Assembly (NCBI RefSeq): GCF_905203285.1
Contig: NZ_CAJKVK010000062.1
Span: forward strand, 1-12,592
Source of the DNA: an uncultured Succinatimonas sp.
Lineage (GTDB): Bacteria > Pseudomonadota > Gammaproteobacteria > Enterobacterales > Succinivibrionaceae
Reading direction: 5' to 3'
DNA length: 12,592 nt
Shown here: one piece after another, positions 7,459 to 12,592 of the stretch
Layout: each line of letters opens with the position of its first letter
Position numbering within the stretch: position 1 is the stretch's first letter
Translations under genes and position numbers: made by a program
Notes under the pieces: model-generated
What the model was told of the DNA's origin: nothing
What the model saw: the letters and a program-made list of their open reading frames with translations, nothing else
Databases searched by the model: none

Positions 7459-10074
7459 ATGAAAAACAATAACTATAAAGCGGTAAAGCGTCTTGATTAC
7501 CGTGCTCCTGATTTTACCGCTACCGAAATAGAACTTGAATTTAACCTTTCCGATAATTACACCGTTGTTAAAAACTCTGCTCATTACGTAAGATTAACTG
7601 AGGACAAGAAAGCTCCTTTACGTCTTGACGGTGAAGATCTTGAGCTTCATTCCGTATTTGTGGACGGACTTGTGTGCAAGTACAGTGAAGAAAACGGTCA
7701 GCTTGTTATAGAAGATGTTCCTGATGAGTTTGACGTTACAATTGAGAACGTTATTGCTCCTGCATTGAACACTTCGTTGATGGGACTTTATAAATCCTGC
7801 GGATGTTTTTGTACGCAGTGCGAGCCTCAGGGATTTCGTCGCATCACGTATTTTTTGGATCGTCCTGATGTTCTTGCCAAATATAAAGTTACGATTATCG
7901 GACCGGAGTCAGGCTGCGGAGTATTACTGTCAAACGGCAATCTGGTAGAAAGCGGTGAAAAACAGGGTAGACGTTATTGCACTTGGGTGGATCCTTTCCC
8001 TAAGCCTTCTTATCTTTTTGCTTTGGTTGCTGGCAGTTTTGATTTGGTGTCAGATACTTTTAAAACCAAAAGCGGAAGAGAAGTTTCGTTACAGCTTTAT
8101 GTTGACAGAGGCGCTTATGAGCGCGGTTTGTGGGCTATGGAATGCATCAAGCAGTCCATGAAGTGGGACGAAGACAGATTTAATCTTGAATATGATTTGG
8201 ATAACTTTAAGGTCGTTGCCGTTGATTTCTTCAATCAGGGCGCGATGGAAAACAAATCACTTAATATTTTTAATTCAATTTATGTCTTAGTTGACCCTAA
8301 AAGCGCCACCGATACTAATTTCTTTAACGTACAAAGCGTTATCGGTCATGAATATTTCCATAATTACACCGGTGACAGAGTAACTTTGCGCGATTGGTTC
8401 CAGTTGTCGCTAAAAGAAAGCTTGACCGTATTTCGCGATCAGGAATTTTCCTCCGACGTGGCATCACGTGCCTTGACTCGTTTGCATGCCGTAGATGTTA
8501 TCCGCAGTGCCCAATTTGCCGAAGATGCAAGCCCGATGGCACATCCTGTTCGTCCTGAAGAAGTTATGGAGATGAATAATTTTTATACCGTAACTATCTA
8601 TGACAAGGGCGCTGAAGTCATTCGCATGCTTCATACCATAATCGGCGAGGAAAACTTTAAAAAAGGTCTTGCTTTGTATCTGGAGCGTTATGACGGCAAG
8701 GCTGTTACCGTTGATGATTTTCTAGCTGCAATGTCAGAGGCTTCTGCCGTTGATTTAACTCAGTTTACCCGTTGGTACAGTCAGGCAGGAACCCCGGTAG
8801 TCACAGCTAAATGGGCATTTGACGCAAAGGACAAGAAGCTTACTTTAAATTTGGAACAGAATACTCCTCCTACCTTAAATCAAAAAGAAAAAGATCCGGT
8901 GGTAATTCCAATTAGAACTTCGTTCTTAACAAGAGACGGTAAAGAGATTATTCCTCCTGAACTTTCGGCAAACGGCATCATAATGTTTACTAAAGCTAAA
9001 GAAAGCTTTACTTTTACTTGTGATGAGGATGTTCTTCCGGTTCTCTTTAAAGATTTTTCCGCTCCGATAAAACTTGAAGCTCCTTATAGTGATGATGATT
9101 ACAAGCTGATGCTTGAATATTGCGAGGATCCTTTTATCCGTAAGAACAGCTCAGAGTTTTTGGTTAATAATTTTGTTAAAAATCATTTGGAATCATCGGA
9201 TAAACTTCCGGTTCCTGCGTCGATTATCGAAGCTTTCCGTCATGTCCTATCAGATAAAAACGGCGATCCGCTTTTGACTTGTCAGGTCTTAAATATTCCT
9301 TCGCTTAGCGTTTTAACTGAGCTTTGCCATAAGATTGATTTTGATGCGCTGTACACTATAAGAACTTTTATTGAAAAAGAAATAGCTAAAGCTTTGTTTG
9401 CTGAATTCTCTGATTTGTATGCAAAGACTAAAGCTTCCGGCAGTTATGTGTATAACATAAAAGAGATGTCAAAGAGATCGCTTAATCATCTGGCGCTTAA
9501 GATGATGACTGTTAAGCTTAAGGATGACAAAGACGAAGAAAAAGCAGCCGAGCTGGTTAGAGATCACTATAAGAGATCAGATAATATGACCGCCAAGCTC
9601 TGTGCTTTGACTTTGGCCGTACATTACGACCTTTTATGTAAAGATGAGCTTTTACAAGAATTTGAAGACAAATGGTCTGGCGATCCTTTGGTCTTTGATA
9701 ATTTCTTTAGAGTTCAGGCAACCGCTCCGTCAGAAGATACCGTTAAAACGGTGCGCAAACTCATGAAGCATCCTTGTTTTGATAAAACCAATCCAAATCG
9801 CGTTCGTGCCCTTGTCGGAGCTATGGCTTTATCAAATCCCGTGGCATTAAATGCCAAAGACGGCAGCGGATATGCGTTGTTATCTGAGGTTGTTCGTGAT
9901 TTAGACAAGGTAAATCCTCAGGTGGCGGCACGTATATTGACGCCGATGCTCAGCTTTAAGCGTTTTGATGAGGCAAGGGCTGAGCTTGCTCGCAATGAGC
10001 TTTTGCGGATCAAGAGTGAAAAGGATCTGTCAAACGGTGTGTTTGAAAAGATAGAGGCTGCTCTTAACAGTTAA
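7459..10074 (+). CDS. pepN: PepN, M1-family aminopeptidase N (zinc metallopeptidase)
   Basis: Cytosolic broad-specificity aminopeptidase removing N-terminal residues from peptides, the main route for late peptide breakdown in enterobacteria. 871 residues (E. coli 870). ATG 7459 has AAAGGA (7446-7451) 7 nt upstream. Catalytic landmarks fall at E. coli numbering exactly: the GAMEN exopeptidase motif at 261-265, zinc ligands His297, His301 and Glu320 (HEYFH ... LSLKES), general base Glu298 and transition-state Tyr381. An N-terminal beta domain (CGCFCTQCEPQGFRRITYF), thermolysin-like domain, Ig-like domain and C-terminal helical domain (NPNRVRALVGA, DGSGYALL, NPQVAARIL) are all present. The residue before GAMEN is Gln260; in E. 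coli PepN it is Met260, a flexible S1-pocket 'cushion', so side-chain preference may differ. Only a hairpin separates it from prc, and no separate promoter is obvious, so it may be transcribed from within or upstream of prc. It ends in its own terminator. Confidence 0.97.
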   Translation: MKNNNYKAVKRLDYRAPDFTATEIELEFNLSDNYTVVKNSAHYVRLTEDKKAPLRLDGEDLELHSVFVDGLVCKYSEENGQLVIEDVPDEFDVTIENVIAPALNTSLMGLYKSCGCFCTQCEPQGFRRITYFLDRPDVLAKYKVTIIGPESGCGVLLSNGNLVESGEKQGRRYCTWVDPFPKPSYLFALVAGSFDLVSDTFKTKSGREVSLQLYVDRGAYERGLWAMECIKQSMKWDEDRFNLEYDLDNFKVVAVDFFNQGAMENKSLNIFNSIYVLVDPKSATDTNFFNVQSVIGHEYFHNYTGDRVTLRDWFQLSLKESLTVFRDQEFSSDVASRALTRLHAVDVIRSAQFAEDASPMAHPVRPEEVMEMNNFYTVTIYDKGAEVIRMLHTIIGEENFKKGLALYLERYDGKAVTVDDFLAAMSEASAVDLTQFTRWYSQAGTPVVTAKWAFDAKDKKLTLNLEQNTPPTLNQKEKDPVVIPIRTSFLTRDGKEIIPPELSANGIIMFTKAKESFTFTCDEDVLPVLFKDFSAPIKLEAPYSDDDYKLMLEYCEDPFIRKNSSEFLVNNFVKNHLESSDKLPVPASIIEAFRHVLSDKNGDPLLTCQVLNIPSLSVLTELCHKIDFDALYTIRTFIEKEIAKALFAEFSDLYAKTKASGSYVYNIKEMSKRSLNHLALKMMTVKLKDDKDEEKAAELVRDHYKRSDNMTAKLCALTLAVHYDLLCKDELLQEFEDKWSGDPLVFDNFFRVQATAPSEDTVKTVRKLMKHPCFDKTNPNRVRALVGAMALSNPVALNAKDGSGYALLSEVVRDLDKVNPQVAARILTPMLSFKRFDEARAELARNELLRIKSEKDLSNGVFEKIEAALNS

Positions 10075-10085
10075 TTTTCTTTAAT

Positions 10086-10112
10086 ATCCTCGCTAAGGCG
10101 GGGATAATTTTT
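10086..10112 (+). terminator. Rho-independent terminator of pepN
   Basis: ATCCTCGC (10086-10093) pairs with GCGGGGAT (10098-10105) as an 8-bp stem with one T-G wobble and a TAAG loop, followed by AATTTTT. It lies 11 nt after the pepN stop. Its right arm occupies the place where the -35 element of the presumed pyrD promoter should be. Confidence 0.85.
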
Positions 10113-10118
10113 CATGTG

Positions 10119-10124
10119 TATAAT
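10119..10124 (+). promoter_or_regulatory. Candidate -10 element of the pyrD promoter
   Basis: A perfect TATAAT, preceded directly by TG, lies 55 nt before the pyrD start. No recognisable -35 hexamer exists at 16-18 nt spacing (10095-10102 reads AAGGCGGG, within the terminator stem). Transcription would start near 10131. Short 5-bp arms ATGAA (10136-10140) and TTCAT (10147-10151) lie just downstream. No PurR-like box or sequence complementary to the GAGG ribosome site is visible near the predicted 5' end. Confidence 0.5.
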
Positions 10125-10179
10125 GCACGTTAATGATGAAGAATTATTCATGCAATTTTGTTTTTGAGGTATAAACCGC

Positions 10180-11205
10180 ATGTCTTTATACTCTTTGTAT
10201 CCTAGTTTAATTCGTCCTTTGATTTTTTGCCTTGATGCAGAAACGGCTCATTCCCTTACGATAAAAGCCGGTAAGTTTTTATCCAATGAGCCGTTAAAAG
10301 CTTTGTTTTCGCAAAAAGTCGAAGATCGACCGGTTGAGTTTATGGATCTTGAGTTTAAAAACCCGTTAGGACTTGCTGCCGGCATGGATAAAAACGGTGA
10401 TGCGATTGATTATTTAGGCTCATTGGGTTTTGGTCATTTAGAGCTCGGTACCGTTACTCCGCGAGCTCAACCCGGTAATGAAAAACCCCGTATGTTTAGA
10501 GTCCTTGAGGCCAAGGGCATAATTAACCGTATGGGATTTAATAACAAAGGCGTGGATTATCTGGTTGCAAATCTTATAAAGCGCACCTACAAGGGTGTAG
10601 TGGGCGTAAGCATCGGAAAGAACGAGACCACACCGCTTGAAAGAGCATCTGACGATTATCTTTTATGTATGGATAAGGTCTATAACTATTGCGATTATAT
10701 TGCGGTAAATGTTTCCTGTCCCAATACTCCGGGTTTAACTGCGCTTCAGGATGCAGAACCTTTAAAGCTGCTTTTAACCGATCTTAAAACCAAGCAGGAT
10801 GATATGTTTAAAAAGACAGGACGTTATGTTCCACTTGTTGTAAAGATTGCGCCTGATTTAAAAGACGATAATCTGTCTGCCGTATGCAAGGTTTGCATGG
10901 ATCTTGAAATTGACGGTATGAATTGTACCAATACGACAGTCAGTCGAGATGTTATTCATGGAATGACGCACGCAAGAGAGTGGGGCGGTTTATCCGGTGA
11001 GCCGTTAAGAGAAATGAGTACTAAAGTTCTTTTAAAGGTCTCTGAACTGACACAAGGCAAGATGCCTTTAATCGGATGCGGCGGCGTAAGCGATGTTATC
11101 TCCGCACGCGAGAAGGTAAAAGCCGGGGCGACATTAATTCAACTATATTCAGGATTTGTTTATGAGGGTCCTGCGGTAATTAAAGAGATTGTGGAAAATC
11201 TGTAA
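10180..11205 (+). CDS. pyrD: Class 2 dihydroorotate dehydrogenase (quinone), with Cys at the catalytic-base position
   Basis: FMN enzyme oxidising dihydroorotate to orotate, the fourth step of pyrimidine synthesis; class 2 enzymes are membrane-associated and pass electrons to quinone. 341 residues (E. coli 336). ATG 10180 follows GAGG at 10166-10169. The N-terminal helical segment characteristic of class 2 is present (LYPSLIRPLIFCLDAETAH), as are NPLGLAAGMDKNG, ELGTVTPRAQPGN, INRMGFNN, VGVSIGKN, VKIAPDL, CTNTTVSRD, GGLSGEPL and the C-terminal YSGFVYEGP. The active-site motif reads NVSCPNTPGL: Cys180 (TGT at 10717-10719) replaces the serine that is the catalytic base in class 2 (E. coli Ser175 in NISSPNTPGLR). 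Cysteine there is the hallmark of class 1 enzymes, whose other features are absent. The following Arg of GLR is also Thr. Promoter and terminator flank the gene, so it is probably monocistronic. Confidence 0.96.
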   Translation: MSLYSLYPSLIRPLIFCLDAETAHSLTIKAGKFLSNEPLKALFSQKVEDRPVEFMDLEFKNPLGLAAGMDKNGDAIDYLGSLGFGHLELGTVTPRAQPGNEKPRMFRVLEAKGIINRMGFNNKGVDYLVANLIKRTYKGVVGVSIGKNETTPLERASDDYLLCMDKVYNYCDYIAVNVSCPNTPGLTALQDAEPLKLLLTDLKTKQDDMFKKTGRYVPLVVKIAPDLKDDNLSAVCKVCMDLEIDGMNCTNTTVSRDVIHGMTHAREWGGLSGEPLREMSTKVLLKVSELTQGKMPLIGCGGVSDVISAREKVKAGATLIQLYSGFVYEGPAVIKEIVENL

Positions 11206-11234
11206 AGGTCCTAAAATCTTTAAATAAAGAAAAG

Positions 11235-11261
11235 CTGTCGCCATCGTGCGGCAGTTTTTTT
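11235..11261 (+). terminator. Rho-independent terminator of pyrD
   Basis: CTGTCGC (11235-11241) pairs with GCGGCAG (11248-11254), 7 bp with one T-G wobble and a 6-nt loop, followed by seven T (11255-11261) and preceded by an A-rich run. It begins 29 nt after the pyrD stop. Confidence 0.88.
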
Positions 11262-11382
11262 GTAATTAAAAATAGGGAAATAAAAATATTTTTAGCGTAT
11301 TTTAAAAGAATATCAGATAAAAAAACATTTAATATATAGTTAATAAAGTCAAAGTATTGAAGTATCAACTGTTATCGCATCT

Positions 11383-11412
11383 TTGACAATATTTGGGATT
11401 TTTCTTTATAAA
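11383..11412 (+). promoter_or_regulatory. Strong sigma70-like promoter candidate for the zapC-like gene
   Basis: A perfect -35 TTGACA (11383-11388) and -10 TATAAA (11407-11412, 5/6) are separated by 18 nt. Transcription would start near 11419, giving a leader of about 125 nt. The -10 lies within the left arm of the 15-bp inverted repeat at 11405-11441, so a DNA-binding dimer there would occlude RNA polymerase. Confidence 0.5.
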
Positions 11413-11441
11413 AATAAAGGAAAGAGCTTTATTTTTATAAA
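11405..11441. repeat. Perfect 15-bp inverted repeat overlapping a promoter
   Basis: TTTATAAAAATAAAG (11405-11419) is exactly complementary to CTTTATTTTTATAAA (11427-11441), with a 7-nt centre GAAAGAG. Pairing stops at both ends. As DNA it covers the -10 and start region of the promoter at 11383-11412, like an operator. In RNA reading through from pyrD it would form a long AT-rich hairpin followed by TTTAATTTT, like a back-up terminator. Confidence 0.75.
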
Positions 11442-11444
11442 TTT

Positions 11445-11470
11445 AATTTTGTTCACAAAAAAACAAAATT
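11445..11470. repeat. 9-bp inverted repeat in the leader of the zapC-like gene
   Basis: AATTTTGTT (11445-11453) and AACAAAATT (11462-11470) are exact complements with an 8-nt A-rich loop. A smaller nested palindrome, TTTTGT-TC-ACAAAA (11447-11460), overlaps it. It lies in the predicted transcript from 11419 and just before the second promoter candidate. Confidence 0.5.
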
Positions 11471-11475
11471 GTTCT

Positions 11476-11504
11476 TTTACTTTCATTTTTGAATTATGTA
11501 AAAT
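11476..11504 (+). promoter_or_regulatory. Second promoter candidate for the zapC-like gene
   Basis: TTTACT (11476-11481, 4/6) and TAAAAT (11499-11504, 5/6, preceded by TG) are separated by 17 nt. A start near 11511 would leave a leader of about 33 nt before the GTG. Weaker than the upstream candidate. Confidence 0.35.
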
Positions 11505-11543
11505 TAAACACATGAAAATTAATTACATTTACAGGTAATAAAA

Positions 11544-12110
11544 GTGAAGTTTACTCCGGGTCAAGAATGGACGTGGGGCTTTGCCAAAGAAGGCAATGAC
11601 GAGCGTCTTATAATAAATCTGGTATCAGATGAAGGAGTACGCTATTGCTTTAAAACCTTGTATAAAAGCTCTGATTTGGCTGTTTTACCTAAAAACGGTG
11701 AGAGTTTATGTATAGAGGATGCCTGTTTGCTTACTGACTTTCAAGAAGGTTTGTACGCTATAAATGTAAATAAAGATGAAGTTTGTCTTGATTTGGGATT
11801 GAATGCGGTAGCATGTAGTCGTTTTGTGCGTAACCCCAATCCTTCAGGACGTTTCTTTCTGCCGTTTGGTAACAATCAATATATAAAACGCGGGCAAGTC
11901 GTATCTCTTTATGGAAAAGCGGGTGGGATCGGCGATTTCTTTGTGCTCGACGAAATACCAGACGGCAACCTTTATCGGTTAATGCTTTTAAATCGCGAAT
12001 GGGATTTAGGAATGCATTTATTGAAAGTTGGCGCCATGTTGCGCGTAAGCGCTGATAGAATTTGCGCTTTCAGATCAATAAAAGGAGCCCGTACAGCGCG
12101 ATACGCTTAA
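11544..12110 (+). CDS. zapC: ZapC-like cell-division protein (FtsZ-associated)
   Basis: In E. coli ZapC is a cytoplasmic protein that binds FtsZ and promotes lateral bundling of protofilaments at the Z-ring. This protein has 188 residues (E. coli 180). From memory the alignment runs end to end but is distant: MKFTPGQEWTWGF against MRIKPDDNWRWYY, a shared Asp-Asp/Glu-Asp-Ala stretch (CIEDACLLTDFQEGLYAINV against CVDDAALYFSFEEKCRDFNL), LGLNAVACSRFVRN against LVLNALVAIRYLKP, and matching C-terminal strands. No signal peptide or membrane segment is present. Its position directly after pyrD, as in E. coli pyrD-zapC, is the strongest support. GTG 11544 is the start by the family N-terminus, with AGGT at 11533-11536, 7 nt upstream. 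Promoters and an operator-like repeat precede it and a terminator follows, so it is probably its own transcription unit. Sequence similarity alone would leave some doubt. Confidence 0.78.
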   Translation: MKFTPGQEWTWGFAKEGNDERLIINLVSDEGVRYCFKTLYKSSDLAVLPKNGESLCIEDACLLTDFQEGLYAINVNKDEVCLDLGLNAVACSRFVRNPNPSGRFFLPFGNNQYIKRGQVVSLYGKAGGIGDFFVLDEIPDGNLYRLMLLNREWDLGMHLLKVGAMLRVSADRICAFRSIKGARTARYA

Positions 12111-12159
12111 GTTTATTTTTTCTCCTAAGTTGGAAAGATCCCCGCAATTTTGGATCGCT

Positions 12160-12196
12160 TGCCTCTCTTCTAAAGCCGTTAGAGAGGCATTTTTTT
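12160..12196 (+). terminator. Rho-independent terminator of the zapC-like gene
   Basis: TGCCTCTCT (12160-12168) and AGAGAGGCA (12181-12189) form a perfect 9-bp stem with a 12-nt loop, followed by seven T (12190-12196). It begins 50 nt after the stop. A small upstream pair, GATCC (12137-12141) and GGATC (12152-12156), lies between the stop and the hairpin. Confidence 0.9.
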
Positions 12197-12592
12197 ATCT
12201 GTGATTTTATTTAAAAGCTAATCAAAGAAAAACTATTTTTAGTAAAAATTTGTATTTATTTTGTTGCTCTAACATCTTCGCATAAGTTAAAGGAAAAAGT
12301 TTGTCATTTAATTAAGTTCATTTTTTTGTTTCTTATATTTTCAGGAAGGATAGGGAGTATTTAATAAAGCATCTGCGTATCAAAAAACTTATAATCTAAT
12401 GTTTAAGAGGCGGTCAATGGACTGCTTTATCTGACGATCTTTGACTTTTAAAGAATTTGGCTCAAGAAAATAGGGATAAAAATTTCGTTTTTTTGAAAGC
12501 TCGTTGATATAAAACCCCATAAAAAGCAGTTTTTGAAAATTGTAATTTGAAATAAAGAAATATTATTTTAATTTAAAAGTTATATAGGAAAA
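12197..12592. other. AT-rich region at the window end, largely without genes
   Basis: About 395 nt of AT-rich DNA. On the + strand I see only very short frames, including an 11-codon one beginning at ATG 12400. A purine-rich AGGAAGGATAGGGAG (near 12343-12357) resembles a ribosome site but is followed by stops. The only coding-like stretch is a minus-strand mini-ORF at 12389-12520. No RNA gene or mobile-element end is recognisable. Confidence 0.55.
12389..12520 (-). CDS. Unrecognised 43-aa minus-strand ORF, possibly a gene remnant
   Basis: I do not recognise this ORF. On the minus strand an ATG at 12520-12518 opens 43 codons ending at TAA (12391-12389). The product starts MGFYINELSKKRNFYPYF and ends DRQIKQSIDRLLNIRL, with a plausible amphipathic C-terminal helix and mixed charged/aromatic composition, unlike translated AT-rich filler. 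The frame continues upstream without a stop for 14 codons to TAA at 12565-12563. No ribosome-binding site precedes the ATG. It could be the decayed 3' end of a gene, a small protein, or chance; it is the only minus-strand candidate in the window. Confidence 0.2.
   Translation of the reverse strand: MGFYINELSKKRNFYPYFLEPNSLKVKDRQIKQSIDRLLNIRL

Larger units (their letters stand above)
11262..11543. other. AT-rich regulatory spacer upstream of the zapC-like gene
   Basis: No credible ORF. It contains a perfect 14-nt palindrome TAAAAATATTTTTA (11281-11294), 7-nt arms GTCAAAG (11348-11354) and CTTTGAC (11381-11387), a strong promoter match (11383-11412), a perfect 15-bp inverted repeat (11405-11441), a second 9-bp inverted repeat (11445-11470) and a second promoter match (11476-11504). 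An 8-codon ORF starting at ATG 11512 ends inside the ribosome site of the zapC-like gene and is probably fortuitous. Confidence 0.6.

Noticed and set aside
7372..7584. Minus-strand ORF of 70 codons across the prc-pepN junction
   Set aside because: It overlaps the strongly conserved pepN start and the intergenic hairpin, has no ribosome site, and its product is low-complexity; it is a shadow of the + strand genes.
10125..10179. E. coli-type pyrC/pyrD CTP-sensing leader hairpin
   Set aside because: There is no CCTC-type sequence near the predicted transcript 5' end that could pair with the GAGG ribosome site; only a weak 5-bp hairpin is present.
11180..11368. Minus-strand ORF of 62 codons running from the pyrD 3' end into the spacer
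   Set aside because: It overlaps the pyrD end and runs through the pyrD terminator; the product is hydrophobic AT-rich filler without a ribosome site.
11512..11538. 8-codon ORF before the zapC-like gene (ATG to TAA) as a leader peptide
   Set aside because: No ribosome site of its own, no run of regulatory codons, and no attenuator hairpins around it; probably chance in AT-rich DNA.
12137..12156. GATCC/GGATC inverted repeat upstream of the zapC-like terminator as a regulatory hairpin
   Set aside because: Only 5 bp with a 10-nt loop and directly followed by a much stronger 9-bp terminator; no sign of an alternative pairing switch.

Overview
This window looks like chromosome from a low-GC gammaproteobacterium. 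Every recognisable protein aligns best, from memory, with enterobacterial homologues (AcrA, AcrB, ProQ, Prc, PepN, PyrD, ZapC). ZapC in particular has been described in gammaproteobacteria. The AT-rich intergenic DNA and the gene order would fit an anaerobic Aeromonadales/Succinivibrionaceae-type organism, but that family-level guess is weak. I see no insertion sequence, phage gene, CRISPR array, tRNA or rRNA.

Layout: all confident genes are on the + strand. (1) 2-4226 holds an RND efflux pair: a lipoprotein periplasmic adaptor whose extreme 5' end is cut by the window edge, and an AcrB-family permease overlapping it by 11 nt. No outer-membrane channel gene follows, but the adaptor keeps the TolC-docking RLS motif, so the channel is probably encoded elsewhere. 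(2) 4227-4513 is AT-rich spacer with candidate promoters. (3) 4514-7405 holds proQ (RNA chaperone) and prc (periplasmic tail-specific protease), 15 nt apart and probably co-transcribed. (4) 7459-10074 is pepN, separated from prc by a strong hairpin. (5) 10180-11205 is pyrD, with its own terminator-promoter junction upstream and a clear terminator downstream. (6) 11206-11543 is an AT-rich regulatory spacer with a good sigma70-like promoter overlapping a perfect 15-bp inverted repeat. (7) 11544-12110 is a zapC-like cell-division gene followed by a strong terminator. (8) 12197-12592 is mostly empty AT-rich DNA with one doubtful minus-strand mini-ORF.

Functionally these are housekeeping genes plus an export pump: envelope proteolysis (Prc), post-transcriptional RNA binding (ProQ), peptide catabolism (PepN), pyrimidine synthesis (PyrD) and Z-ring assembly (ZapC). 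proQ-prc and pyrD-zapC are neighbours in E. coli as two separate clusters; here they are joined through pepN.

I did not find a convincing new multi-gene system. The best leads are residue-level and regulatory. PyrD has a class 2 architecture but a cysteine at the catalytic-base position, where class 2 enzymes have serine. The RND permease has lost the phenylalanine cluster of the AcrB drug pocket. PepN has Gln in place of the S1 'cushion' Met. A perfect palindrome sits on a promoter ahead of zapC. GTG start codons are chosen for proQ, prc and zapC on ribosome-binding-site grounds.
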